From Aureibaculum sp. 2308TA14-22 (GTDB lineage: Bacteria > Bacteroidota > Bacteroidia > Flavobacteriales > Flavobacteriaceae), in the NCBI RefSeq assembly GCF_040538665.1, contig NZ_JBEWXT010000001.1:3126501-3190500 (forward strand): 64,000 nt of DNA, read 5' to 3'. Shown in pieces: positions 26,199 to 34,962 of this stretch. Under the pieces are notes generated by a model that worked only from the letters and a program-made list of their open reading frames with translations, was not told where the DNA came from and did not search any database. Position numbers and translations under genes: made by a program. How positions within the stretch are numbered: the stretch's first letter is position 1; every line of letters begins with the position of its first letter.

Positions 26199-27428
26199 TT
26201 ACTTTTTGTTAATTAATATTTTCATCATTTCTTTGGCTGAAACTTTACCTTTCATTTCAATAAATTTTCTTGGAGTATCATCTCCTATTTCATAAGTTAT
26301 CCCTACTGCATTTTGTCCATTTAAAAACCATCCTTTTGAAGTTGGTCTGTTGCTGTTAGCAGATGCTTCATTTACTTTATAGTTAGGTATTTTTTCTTCT
26401 AAAGCACTAAACCACTTTTCTTCAAAATTTGGAAGATTGGTACTCTCCCTTATAGTGTTAGTGTAAAAAACATCATACCAAGTAGAGTGGAAATCTAACC
26501 CTAATATTAATTTTGATTTATTCTTTTTAAGCGTTTTATTAATATGACTTACTACTTGTTTTATTTCGGGCTGATTATAAACGCCCCAATCCCTGTTCAA
26601 GTCAACACCACCCATATTATGCCTCCAATGCCCCATGTCCACACCATCAGGATTCATAATTGGAAAGGCTAAAATATGATATTTATTTAAAAACTCTTCA
26701 GACAGCTCATTTTTTTCTAAAAGTGTCGTCAAAAAACTTTGAAAAGCTAAATAACCTGTAACTTCAGGCGGATGTTGTCTGGTAATCAACACAATAAGAT
26801 CTTTATTCTTGGTTTCTCCTTTTGAAATTTCCAATACGGGTAAATTTCTATTTAGTCTTGATTTTCCTGCACTTTTAACCCTTACAAAATCTTCCTTCCC
26901 TTTCACAAGGTTAGTGTACCAATTTTTTACATCTGTAGAGGTATTGATTTCTTGAGCTGCAACTATCACAGGGCTTGTGGTTAAATTTAATTTTATAGTT
27001 ATTATAGTGTCTTGTTTAAAAACAGCAGTAGAATCTATAATATCCCAAGTATTATTTATTTTTAATTTAGGAATATACCTGTGTTTATATCCTTTTGGGT
27101 ATTTAAATTTAAAATAGAAAGGTTTAGAAGTAGTTGACCATGTTTTAAACGCATAATATGCACTATTATTTATAGGAGCGTTTTCAGGATGGATAATAAC
27201 CAAAGCTGTACTATCATTTTCCTGTTCAAAACCATTTAATCTAGCTCCATCAAATTCGTTGCTAGCATAAACATCAACATTAACTAATTTATAGGTTTTC
27301 TTAGTTTGATTAGCAATAGGTCTAGTCGTAGTATCAACAGGGTTAGAAAATTTAACTTTTTTAACACTGCTACAGCCTATAAATAGAAACAATAATGCAA
27401 CACCAATTACAGCTTTATTCGCAATCAT
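26199..27428 (-). CDS. M14 family zinc carboxypeptidase lipoprotein
   Basis: Predicted exported zinc peptidase removing C-terminal residues or cleaving cell-wall peptides. MIANKAVIGVALLFLFIGCSS is a lipoprotein signal with cysteine 19. The catalytic part starts near residue 165. TRQHPPEVTGYLAFQ supplies the HxxE zinc motif, NPDGVDMGHWRHNMGGVDLNRDWG the substrate-binding Asn-Arg motif, and GLDFHSTWYDVFYT the third zinc-binding histidine. ITYEIGDDTP supplies the likely catalytic glutamate. Residues 20-160 form a beta-rich N-terminal domain as in M14 proteins of Bacteroidetes. It is the first gene of a run with susC and susD. Confidence 0.9.
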   Translation of the reverse strand: MIANKAVIGVALLFLFIGCSSVKKVKFSNPVDTTTRPIANQTKKTYKLVNVDVYASNEFDGARLNGFEQENDSTALVIIHPENAPINNSAYYAFKTWSTTSKPFYFKFKYPKGYKHRYIPKLKINNTWDIIDSTAVFKQDTIITIKLNLTTSPVIVAAQEINTSTDVKNWYTNLVKGKEDFVRVKSAGKSRLNRNLPVLEISKGETKNKDLIVLITRQHPPEVTGYLAFQSFLTTLLEKNELSEEFLNKYHILAFPIMNPDGVDMGHWRHNMGGVDLNRDWGVYNQPEIKQVVSHINKTLKKNKSKLILGLDFHSTWYDVFYTNTIRESTNLPNFEEKWFSALEEKIPNYKVNEASANSNRPTSKGWFLNGQNAVGITYEIGDDTPRKFIEMKGKVSAKEMMKILINKK

Positions 27429-27689
27429 TTTAATATTAAATGAGTTAATTAATAAATAAATGTAGTATAAATTGTGTTAACATTAAGAAACAATGTTAAT
27501 TTTTAACAATTTTAACAATTTTAACTTATCCTCTAATCCCTAAATTAAACTTACAAATTCGTAAATTTTTATACTCCATTTCCTCATCTAAAATAACAAT
27601 TCAGTAAATCAGGGAAAATAAGTATTACATTTAAATGTACTATATTTATTGGTTCAAAAACAAAGAATTTAAACCATCTTTTCAAACTA
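27429..27689. other. Divergent intergenic region between the M14 peptidase and GH9-CE4 genes
   Basis: The 261 bases separate two divergently transcribed genes and must hold both promoters. The visible structure is a short tandem of 9-bp units with TTTTAACAA near 27508-27530. Its period of 9 differs from the 11-bp Pho repeats. No convincing TAnnTTTG element or operator was seen. Confidence 0.4.
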
Positions 27690-30185
27690 ATGAGGAAAAC
27701 AATAGTTGGTATTTTTATATCGTTTCTTCTTTTGAGTTTTGCTCTGAAAAAAGAAACCTCATGGATTAGGATAAACCAATTGGGCTATTTACCACAATCC
27801 GTTAAAGTAGCGGTATTGGGCTCTAAAGGAACTATTGAAGTAAAAACTTTTTCATTGGTTGATGCAAAAACCGATAAAACCATTTTTATATCTGATAAAA
27901 TTACGGCCAAAGAAGCATTTGGACCGTTCACAACTTCGTTCCGCTTGAATTTTTCCGACTTAAAGGCAAAAGGGGAATATTACATTCTTGCAGGAAACGT
28001 CAAATCGCCCATATTTAAAATTGATGATAATGTCTATGATGGTACGGCAGATTTCCTATTAAAATACATGAGGCAACAGCGTTGTGGCTATAATCCGTAT
28101 TTAACGGATTCCTGTCATTTAGATGATGGTTATATTGTTTACAATCCCGGTAAAAACGGTCAACGAATTGATGTTACCGGTGGTTGGCACGATGCCTCGG
28201 ATTATTTGCAATACACGGCAACCTCAGCCAATGCGGTATTTCAATTGCTTATGTCGTATCGTGAAAACCCTAAGTCTTTTACCGATGCACATCAAGCCAA
28301 TGGTTTGCCAGGACCAAATGGCATTCCCGATATTATTGATGAAGCTAAATTTGGTATGGATTGGCTGTTGAAAATGAATCCATCACCAACCGAATTTTAC
28401 AATCAAATTGCAGATGATAGGGACCATGCAGGATACAGATTACCTAATCATGATAGTGTGGTTTATCATCCTGAATTAAAAGGTCGCCCCGTTTATTTGG
28501 CCTCATCTAAACCGCAAGGCTATAAAAAATATAAAAACCGCTCAACGGGCTTGGCTTCTACAACGGGTAAATATGCCTCGGCTTTTGCCTTAGGTGCGAA
28601 TATATTAAAGCCTTTTTTTCCTGATTATGTAAAAAAATTACCCAATAGAGCCGTGGATGCCTTTAAATACGGTCAAAAATATCCCGGCGTAAGCCAAACC
28701 GCTCCTGGCGGTGCTCCCTATTTTTATGAAGAAGAAAACTGGCATGATGATATGGAACTTGCAGCGGCCTCATTATATAAACTTACGGGTAAAGACAATT
28801 ATAAAAAAAACGCCCTGAATTATGCCACAAAAGAAAAAATATCTCCATGGATCGGTAAGGATACCGCCAGGCATTATCAATACTATCCTTTTTTAAATGC
28901 TGGGCATTTTGAATTGGCAACAGCAATCGAAAATAACGAAAAAGAAATCGTGGTCAATTATTACAAAAAAGGATTGGAATTGCTTCAAGAGCGAGGTGAA
29001 AACAATCCGTTTTTAGTGGGTACACCTTTTATTTGGTGCTCCAACAATTTTGTAACCGCTGCGGTTACGCAATGTAAATTGTATAGAGAATTGACGAATG
29101 ACAACCAGTATTTAGAAATGGAAGCTGCTTTACGCGATTGGCTTTTTGGCTGTAACCCATGGGGCACAAGTATGATTGTTGGATTGCCCGAAGATGGCGA
29201 CAATCCCGAAGACCCGCATTCTTCGTTAAACCACTTGTATAATTACCAAACTGATGGTGGATTGGTAGATGGTCCTGTTTATGGCTCAATTTTTAATAAC
29301 CTAATCGGATTAAAGTTGCACAATGTGGATGCCCATGCCGAATTCCAATCGGATTATGTGGTTTATCACGATGATGTAGGCGATTATTCCACCAACGAAC
29401 CCACCATGGACGGTACTGCAAGTTTAGTGTATTATCTATCCAGTATGGAAAATGAAAGTAGAAGAATCGGTCATAAAAAAAGTGAACTCGTTTATGATAA
29501 AACCAGGGCAATTATCCGTGGCGATGTTAATACTAAAAATATAAACTTGGTTTTTACAGGCCATGAATTTGCAGATGGGGCCGAGAATATTTTAAATACG
29601 TTAAAAAAACACAATATTAAAGCCTCGTTTTTCTTGACCGGCGATTTTTATAGAAACCCCAACTTTAAAGGTTTTATAAAACAAGCCGTAGCTGATGGAC
29701 ATTATCTCGGAGCTCATTCCGACAAGCATTTGTTGTATAACGATTGGACAAAGGAAAAAAAGCGTTTAGTTACTTACAAGGAATTTAAAAATGACTTGAA
29801 TGCAAACTATCAAGAAATGGAAAAGTTCGGTGTAAAAAAGGAAGATACGCCCTACTTTTTGCCTCCTTATGAATGGAATGATGAATATATAACCCAATGG
29901 GCACACAGGCAAAAATTAACACTGATAAATTATACGCCTGGTACACTTTCACATGCTGATTATACTACACCGGATGATAAAAATTATAAAGATACCCGAG
30001 TAATTTATAATTCGATTCTAAATCATGAAGCAGATAAAAACCTCAACGGATTTATGCTCTTGAGCCATATTGGTACAGATACTAAAAGGACTGATAAATT
30101 CTATTTAAAATTGGAAACGTTAATTCAAGAATTAGATAAAAGAGGTTATGATTTTGTTTCATTAAAAACCTTGCTAGAAAAATAA
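27690..30185 (+). CDS. Glycoside hydrolase family 9 fused to a C-terminal polysaccharide deacetylase (CE4-like) domain
   Basis: Exported two-domain carbohydrate-active protein of 831 residues. Residues 1-20 form a signal peptide. Residues 23-110 form the N-terminal Ig-like domain of GH9 (WIRINQLGYLPQSVKVAVL). The GH9 catalytic barrel spans about 115-590, with GGWHDASDYLQYT supplying the catalytic base aspartates D168 and D171. CNPWGTSM and PHSSLNH follow, and STNEPTMDGTASLVYYL supplies the acid E570. Residues 610-828 resemble a NodB deacetylase: KKHNIKASFFLTGDF, the metal motif HSDKH (H676, H680), FLPPYEWN and LLSHIG (H793). The usual TFDDG motif is changed to FTGHEFADG (624-630). Substrate is unknown. 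GH9 includes cellulases and glucosaminidases, and the CE4 domain plus the next gene favour an amino sugar polymer. Confidence 0.88.
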   Translation: MRKTIVGIFISFLLLSFALKKETSWIRINQLGYLPQSVKVAVLGSKGTIEVKTFSLVDAKTDKTIFISDKITAKEAFGPFTTSFRLNFSDLKAKGEYYILAGNVKSPIFKIDDNVYDGTADFLLKYMRQQRCGYNPYLTDSCHLDDGYIVYNPGKNGQRIDVTGGWHDASDYLQYTATSANAVFQLLMSYRENPKSFTDAHQANGLPGPNGIPDIIDEAKFGMDWLLKMNPSPTEFYNQIADDRDHAGYRLPNHDSVVYHPELKGRPVYLASSKPQGYKKYKNRSTGLASTTGKYASAFALGANILKPFFPDYVKKLPNRAVDAFKYGQKYPGVSQTAPGGAPYFYEEENWHDDMELAAASLYKLTGKDNYKKNALNYATKEKISPWIGKDTARHYQYYPFLNAGHFELATAIENNEKEIVVNYYKKGLELLQERGENNPFLVGTPFIWCSNNFVTAAVTQCKLYRELTNDNQYLEMEAALRDWLFGCNPWGTSMIVGLPEDGDNPEDPHSSLNHLYNYQTDGGLVDGPVYGSIFNNLIGLKLHNVDAHAEFQSDYVVYHDDVGDYSTNEPTMDGTASLVYYLSSMENESRRIGHKKSELVYDKTRAIIRGDVNTKNINLVFTGHEFADGAENILNTLKKHNIKASFFLTGDFYRNPNFKGFIKQAVADGHYLGAHSDKHLLYNDWTKEKKRLVTYKEFKNDLNANYQEMEKFGVKKEDTPYFLPPYEWNDEYITQWAHRQKLTLINYTPGTLSHADYTTPDDKNYKDTRVIYNSILNHEADKNLNGFMLLSHIGTDTKRTDKFYLKLETLIQELDKRGYDFVSLKTLLEK

Positions 30186-30191
30186 GGAAAC

Positions 30192-31382
30192 ATGGCCGCC
30201 ACTACAATATCAAAAAACAGAATCCTTAGCATTGATATTATCAGGGCATTAACTATGTTTTTTATGATTTTTGTAAACGATTTATGGTCCATAACCCATG
30301 TTCCTAAATGGTTATTACACACCAAAACAAATGAAGATGGCATGGGTTTTTCCGACGTTATTTTTCCATTATTTCTATTTATTGTTGGGTTATCCATCCC
30401 TCTAGCTATTAATATAAGAAAAAAGAAAAACGACAATACTTTTCAAATTTTCAAACACATCTTAGAAAGAACTATTGCCTTGCTTGTTATGGGATTTTTT
30501 ATGGTCAATTACGAGTATATTAATAATGATGCTTTACCCTTTTCAAAATATATTTGGCAACTCTTAATGGCAACGGCCATACTGCTCATTTGGTTGCATT
30601 ATAAACCTATAAAAAAAATAAAAAAGCATCATACTATAGCTTTAAAATCACTTGGAGCTTTAATCTTAATCTATCTGGCTTTTATCTATAAAGGTGGGAC
30701 TTTAGAAGAACTCACTTGGATGAAACCACATTGGTGGGGTATTTTAGGATTAATTGGTTGGGCCTATTTTTTAAATGTAATAGTGTATTTAGCATTGGGT
30801 AGAAATTTAACAGTTCTTGGATCCATCTTTTTATTATTTAACTTTTTGAATGTTCAAGAGTTTGGCTTTTTTGAAAGCTTGCCCGCTTTTAAAATTGTAA
30901 TTAGTGCTTCAAACTATGCACTAGTTATGGCGGGTGTTTTTTGTACTTCTTTGTTTCTAAAATTTAAAGAAAAGGGTAAAATAGACCAATTCTTGGTGAT
31001 AATAAGTATTTTAGGGCTACTACTTATTAGCTATGGTTTTTTAATAAGACCCTCATTTATCATATCGAAAAACCTTGCCACACCATCATGGACAAGCATT
31101 TGCATAGGTATTGGCTATTTAACGTATGTGGTCTTATTTATTATTATCGATAAGTTGGGGTATTATAAATGGGCTAAACTCATTAAGCCTGCGGGTACCA
31201 GTACGCTAACCTGTTACTTAATGCCTTATTTTATTTATCCATTAATAGCTCTAACGGCATTTAAATTGCCTGAATTTTTTACCGCTGGAAGTATTGGTAT
31301 TGTAAAGTCATTACTTTTTTCTTTATTAATTATTCTTTTTGTTGGTTGGTTAGAGAAGTATAAGGTTAGGTTGAAAATATGA
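30192..31382 (+). CDS. NagX/HGSNAT-like membrane acyltransferase (DUF5009)
   Basis: Polytopic inner-membrane protein with about ten hydrophobic helices. The N-terminal block RILSIDIIRALTMFFMIFVNDLW, followed by a histidine in WLLHTKTN (H43) and DVIFPLFLFIVGLSIPLAI, matches the catalytic region of heparan-alpha-glucosaminide N-acetyltransferase relatives. This family includes the bacterial NagX proteins linked to N-acetylglucosamine use. Members are thought to acetylate glucosamine residues across the membrane, or to transport amino sugars. It starts 6 bases after the GH9-CE4 gene and is surely co-transcribed. Its stop codon lies 2 bases from the stop of the convergent D-aminoacylase gene, with no terminator between. 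Confidence 0.85.
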   Translation: MAATTISKNRILSIDIIRALTMFFMIFVNDLWSITHVPKWLLHTKTNEDGMGFSDVIFPLFLFIVGLSIPLAINIRKKKNDNTFQIFKHILERTIALLVMGFFMVNYEYINNDALPFSKYIWQLLMATAILLIWLHYKPIKKIKKHHTIALKSLGALILIYLAFIYKGGTLEELTWMKPHWWGILGLIGWAYFLNVIVYLALGRNLTVLGSIFLLFNFLNVQEFGFFESLPAFKIVISASNYALVMAGVFCTSLFLKFKEKGKIDQFLVIISILGLLLISYGFLIRPSFIISKNLATPSWTSICIGIGYLTYVVLFIIIDKLGYYKWAKLIKPAGTSTLTCYLMPYFIYPLIALTAFKLPEFFTAGSIGIVKSLLFSLLIILFVGWLEKYKVRLKI

Positions 31383-31384
31383 GA

Positions 31385-33007
31385 TCATTTTTTATAACCC
31401 ATTCCCCTTAATACCTTACCACCTCTATTTTCTGTAAGCATGGCGTCGTTAATTGTCAATACTCCATTAACAAATACATATTTTATCCCTTCGGAATAAT
31501 GATGCGGATCAGTATAAATAGACTTATCAATAACAGTTTCAGAATCAAAAATAGTAATGTCAGCATAATTACCGACTTTTAGTCTTCCTCTTTTGGATAA
31601 TCCGAGTCTATCGGCAGGCATGGAAGTCATTTTTTTGATGGCGGTTGGTAAGTCCAACACATTTAATTCGCGTACATAATGTCCCAAAACCCTAGGAAAA
31701 GTACCGTACCAACGTGGGTGCGGCCAACCTTCATCATCGGTATAGGTTAATCGGCCATCGGAGCCGATCATAGTTTGCGGGTGCTGCATAATACGTTGAA
31801 TGTCTTTTTCGTCCATAGCATGATAAATAGCCGTTCCGCCACCTGTTAATTGAGCTTTCAGCACCAATAATGCTCCGTTTTTGGCATTGGGTTCTAGATT
31901 TTCGCGTTCTGCCCAGAATTTTAGTGTTTTTCCTGAAAGGGTTTCGTCCCATGGGGTTTTTGCCAATTGAACTCTGTTTAAATCGCCTCCACCTCTGTCG
32001 TTCAGAATATTGAATTCTATTCCCGCCAAAATGCTGTCTTTCAGCTTCTTGTTTTCGGTTCTTTTAATGAATTCTTTTTGACCTCCCGCCCTGGCCCAAG
32101 CGGGAATCAATACCGAAATGGACGTATAACTGGCGTTGTACGGATATTGATCTATCATTACGTCAATGCCCAATGCTCTGGCGGAATCTACCATTTTTAA
32201 GGTTTTTTTGCTAAAGCCCCAAACGGGTTTTCCTATGGCTTTATGATGTGTTAAAATTATTGGGATGTTCGCTTTTTCGCCAATTTGAATAGCTTCGGAT
32301 ACGCCTTCCAACAATCCCAGCCCTTCTTCACGCAAATGCGAAGTATAAATGCCTCCCTTTTCGGATGCCGATTTGGACATCTCAATAACCTCATCAACTT
32401 TTGAAAATGCTCCGGGCAGGTATTTTAATCCCGTTGAAATTCCAAAAGCACCATCGTTCATGGCTTGAGATACCATTGTTTTCATTTTTGATAGTTCTTC
32501 AACGGTTGGCTCTCTGTTGTCCATTTGCATTACCGCTTTTCGTATCTGGTTATGGCCAACCAAGTAGGCAACATTCATACCCAAAGGTAACTCTGCAATG
32601 GAATCTAAGCGGCTCCCAAATGGCCAAAAGCCACCACCGTCTGGACCACCCAAAGAAGTTGTGATACCTTGTGTAAGGGCACTTTTAGCATCAGGGTGTT
32701 TAAAAATAGGGTCTAAATGGGCGTGCATATCGATAAATCCGGGAGCAACAATCAATCCAGAGACATCAATAACGGAATCGGCATTTTTAGGGTCTATGTT
32801 GCCGATAAAAGCGATGGTGTCCGCATTGATGCCTATATCCATAATCTTAGAAGGTGTTCCGTCTCCAACATTTACGTTACCGTTCTTTAGGACAATTTGA
32901 TAATGTTCAGAATTATTTTTAGTACAAGATACGGTGAACATTATAACAAAAAACAAGCTTAAAAAGGAGAGTTTTGTACCGGAAAAATTAGAAGGTAGTA
33001 TTTTCAT
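31385..33007 (-). CDS. N-acyl-D-amino-acid deacylase (amidohydrolase) lipoprotein
   Basis: Zinc amidohydrolase of the D-aminoacylase group. I start it at the ATG at 33007, giving MKILPSNFSGTKLSFLSLFFVIMFTVSCTKN, a lipoprotein signal. The longer frame adds twelve residues without a signal. APGFIDMHAHLDPI near residue 76 is the HxH metal motif. IYTSHLREEG carries a metal histidine, IPIILTHHKAIGKP another, and MIGSDGRLTY the conserved aspartate. The tail KKMTSMPADRLGLSKRGRLKVGNYADITIFD is the usual closing block. Members remove acyl groups from D-amino acids or N-acylated D-amino-acid esters. It is convergent with the acyltransferase gene. Confidence 0.88.
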   Translation of the reverse strand: MKILPSNFSGTKLSFLSLFFVIMFTVSCTKNNSEHYQIVLKNGNVNVGDGTPSKIMDIGINADTIAFIGNIDPKNADSVIDVSGLIVAPGFIDMHAHLDPIFKHPDAKSALTQGITTSLGGPDGGGFWPFGSRLDSIAELPLGMNVAYLVGHNQIRKAVMQMDNREPTVEELSKMKTMVSQAMNDGAFGISTGLKYLPGAFSKVDEVIEMSKSASEKGGIYTSHLREEGLGLLEGVSEAIQIGEKANIPIILTHHKAIGKPVWGFSKKTLKMVDSARALGIDVMIDQYPYNASYTSISVLIPAWARAGGQKEFIKRTENKKLKDSILAGIEFNILNDRGGGDLNRVQLAKTPWDETLSGKTLKFWAERENLEPNAKNGALLVLKAQLTGGGTAIYHAMDEKDIQRIMQHPQTMIGSDGRLTYTDDEGWPHPRWYGTFPRVLGHYVRELNVLDLPTAIKKMTSMPADRLGLSKRGRLKVGNYADITIFDSETVIDKSIYTDPHHYSEGIKYVFVNGVLTINDAMLTENRGGKVLRGMGYKK

Positions 33008-33072
33008 AATCAGGATAATTGGTTTAAAAAATAAATATAACAATTTAATGTTTAGGGAATCAAAATATTTTT

Positions 33073-33080
33073 TACTTTTG
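33073..33080 (+). promoter_or_regulatory. TAnnTTTG promoter element of tRNA-Leu and prs
   Basis: TACTTTTG lies 32 bases before the tRNA 5' end. No second element is visible between the tRNA and prs, so the two may form one transcript. Confidence 0.6.
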
Positions 33081-33112
33081 CACCCTCATATCCAAGAAGA
33101 TATGTATGTACT

Positions 33113-33194
33113 GCCTTGGTGGTGGAACTGGTAGACACGCTGGATTCAAAATCCAGTTCTTTCGGGAGTGTGGGTTCGATTCCCACCCAAGGTA
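33113..33194 (+). tRNA. tRNA-Leu (anticodon CAA)
   Basis: The acceptor arms GCCTTGG and CCAAGGT pair over 7 bases. The anticodon stem CTGGA/TCCAG encloses the loop TTCAAAA with anticodon CAA. A class II variable arm (TTCTTTCGGGAGT) follows, and the T arm reads GTGGGTTCGATTCCCAC. The 3' CCA is not encoded. A frame running through the tRNA into prs is an artefact. Confidence 0.95.
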
Positions 33195-33235
33195 CTAAAA
33201 TAGTTAGAAATTCAATATCTAACATTACATTCAAA

Positions 33236-34177
33236 ATGAAACAAAAAATACCTAAACCTAAACTTTTTGCCTGTTCTCAATCCGTTGAGTTAGCCAAAGA
33301 AATTGCTCAAGCCTATGGGTGTGAGCTTGGTAAATCTAAGAAAAATGTTTTTAGTGATGGGGAGTTTCAAGTTTCTTTTGAAGAGTCTATCAGAGGGCGT
33401 CGTATTTTTATCATCGGTTCTACTTTCCCAAATTCTGATAACTTGATGGAAATGTTATTAATGATTGATGCTGCCAAAAGAGCTTCAGCAAGGCACATAA
33501 CTGCTGTTATTCCTTATTTTGGTTGGGCAAGACAAGATAGAAAAGACCAGCCTAGAGTTCCTATAGCTGCTAAATTAGTAGCTAAATTGTTAGAAGCTGC
33601 CGGTGCCACCCGTTTGATTACGATGGATTTGCATGCTGACCAAATTCAAGGTTTTTTCGAAAAGCCTGTTGACCATTTGTTTGCTTCTACTATATTTTTG
33701 CCAGCTATTAAAGAATTGAATTTAGACAATATTACAGTAGCTTCACCAGACATGGGTGGATCTAAAAGAGCCTATGCCTATTCCAAGTTTTTAAAGAGCG
33801 AAGTGGTAATCTGTTACAAACAACGTAAAAAAGCCAATGTAATTTCACACATGGAGCTGATTGGTAATGTTGAAGGTAGAAATGTTATTCTAGTTGATGA
33901 TATGATTGATACCGCAGGAACACTAACAAAAGCAGCCGATTTAATGATGGAAAAAGGAGCTAAAAGTGTACGTGCTATATGTACTCACCCCGTTTTATCA
34001 GGAGAGGCTTATCAGCGTATTGAGAATTCAAAACTAGAAGAACTTTTAATCACAAATACAATACCGCTAAAAAAACATATTGATAAGATAAAAGTAGTAT
34101 CTTGTGCCCCTTTATTTGCTGATGTAATGCACAAAGTTCAGAGTAATAAATCCATCAGCGGACAGTTTTTAATGTAA
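33236..34177 (+). CDS. prs: Ribose-phosphate pyrophosphokinase
   Basis: Makes phosphoribosyl pyrophosphate from ribose 5-phosphate and ATP for nucleotide, histidine and tryptophan synthesis. It contains SDGEFQVSFEESIRGRRIFIIGSTF near the N-terminus, PYFGWARQDRKDQPRVPIAAKLVA near residue 90 and the metal-binding DLHADQIQGFF. The PRPP loop VILVDDMIDTAGTLTKAA lies near residue 220. The ATG at 33236 gives 313 residues, normal for the family. The frame open upstream of it is only a read-through of tRNA-Leu. It is followed 37 bases later by rplY. Confidence 0.97.
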   Translation: MKQKIPKPKLFACSQSVELAKEIAQAYGCELGKSKKNVFSDGEFQVSFEESIRGRRIFIIGSTFPNSDNLMEMLLMIDAAKRASARHITAVIPYFGWARQDRKDQPRVPIAAKLVAKLLEAAGATRLITMDLHADQIQGFFEKPVDHLFASTIFLPAIKELNLDNITVASPDMGGSKRAYAYSKFLKSEVVICYKQRKKANVISHMELIGNVEGRNVILVDDMIDTAGTLTKAADLMMEKGAKSVRAICTHPVLSGEAYQRIENSKLEELLITNTIPLKKHIDKIKVVSCAPLFADVMHKVQSNKSISGQFLM

Positions 34178-34214
34178 CATAAAAACAATTAAATATTAAT
34201 AAATAAACAATTAA

Positions 34215-34886
34215 ATGAAATCGATTACAATCAAAGGATCCAAAAGAGAAAGCGTGGGCAAGGTAGCAACCAAAGCCTTACGTAATGCTGGAAAGGTGCC
34301 TTGCGTATTATACGGAGGAGAAAAACCTGTTCACTTTTCAGCAGAAGAATTAGCGTTCAGACACTTGGTTTACACTCCAAATGTATATACTGCAACGATT
34401 GAATTAGAAGGTGGTGAAAAATTGAACGCTATTGTTCAAGATATTCAATTCCATCCTGTTACAGATAGAATTTTACATATTGATTTTTATCAATTATTTG
34501 ATGATAAGGCAGTATCATTAAACATTCCTGTAAAATTAGAAGGTAACGCTCCTGGTGTTATTAATGGTGGTGTATTGCGTTTCCCTAATCGTAGATTAAG
34601 AGTAAGGGCAATTCCTGCTAACTTACCTGATTTTATAAATATTGATATTTCTACACTTAAAATTGGAGATAAGGTATTTGTTGAATCTGTAATGAGTGAG
34701 GATTTTGAAATTTTACATCCAGAAGACATGGTAGTTGTGCAAGTTAGAACTGCAAGAGCTGCTATTGTTGATGAGGTTGAAGATGAAGAAGGTGAAGAAG
34801 GCGAAGAAGGAACAACTGCTGAAGGTGAAACTGCCGAAGGCGGAGAGGCTGCTGCACCTGCTGCTGAAGGAGAAGCTAAAGAATAG
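34215..34886 (+). CDS. rplY: 50S ribosomal protein L25/general stress protein Ctc
   Basis: Binds 5S rRNA in the large ribosomal subunit. The N-terminal L25 domain holds [29 protein letters not shown], and the second beta domain (TL5/Ctc type) covers about residues 100-185. The final 35 residues are a low-complexity Glu-Gly-Ala tail ([17 protein letters not shown] and so on), as is common in Bacteroidetes L25. The order prs, rplY, pth is a frequent arrangement and couples nucleotide supply with translation genes. Confidence 0.95.
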   Translation: MKSITIKGSKRESVGKVATKALRNAGKVPCVLYGGEKPVHFSAEELAFRHLVYTPNVYTATIELEGGEKLNAIVQDIQFHPVTDRILHIDFYQLFDDKAVSLNIPVKLEGNAPGVINGGVLRFPNRRLRVRAIPANLPDFINIDISTLKIGDKVFVESVMSEDFEILHPEDMVVVQVRTARAAIVDEVEDEEGEEGEEGTTAEGETAEGGEAAAPAAEGEAKE

Positions 34887-34910
34887 TATTTTCTATATAT
34901 TTTTAAAAAG

Positions 34911-34937
34911 AGCCTCGCATTCGCGGGGCTTTTTTTA
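34911..34937 (+). terminator. Terminator between rplY and pth
   Basis: AGCCTCGC (34911-34918) pairs with GCGGGGCT (34923-34930), including one G-T pair, with an ATTC loop and eight T in a row immediately after. It lies 24 bases after the rplY stop. Confidence 0.85.
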
Positions 34938-34962
34938 TTTTTACGCTATAAAAGTATTTAAA

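Noticed and set aside
27508-27530. Tandem TTTTAACAA units as a possible Pho box before the GH9-CE4 gene
   Set aside because: The period is 9 bp and not 11, and the genes on either side have no link to phosphate.
33116-33235. In-frame N-terminal extension of prs starting MVVELVDTLDSKSS
   Set aside because: It is a translation of tRNA-Leu and the spacer behind it. The prs homology starts at the ATG at 33236.
34735-34962. Long 5' extension of pth overlapping rplY
   Set aside because: It runs antiphase through the rplY tail and through a strong terminator. The peptide is low-complexity Lys-Leu-Glu from the repetitive rplY tail.
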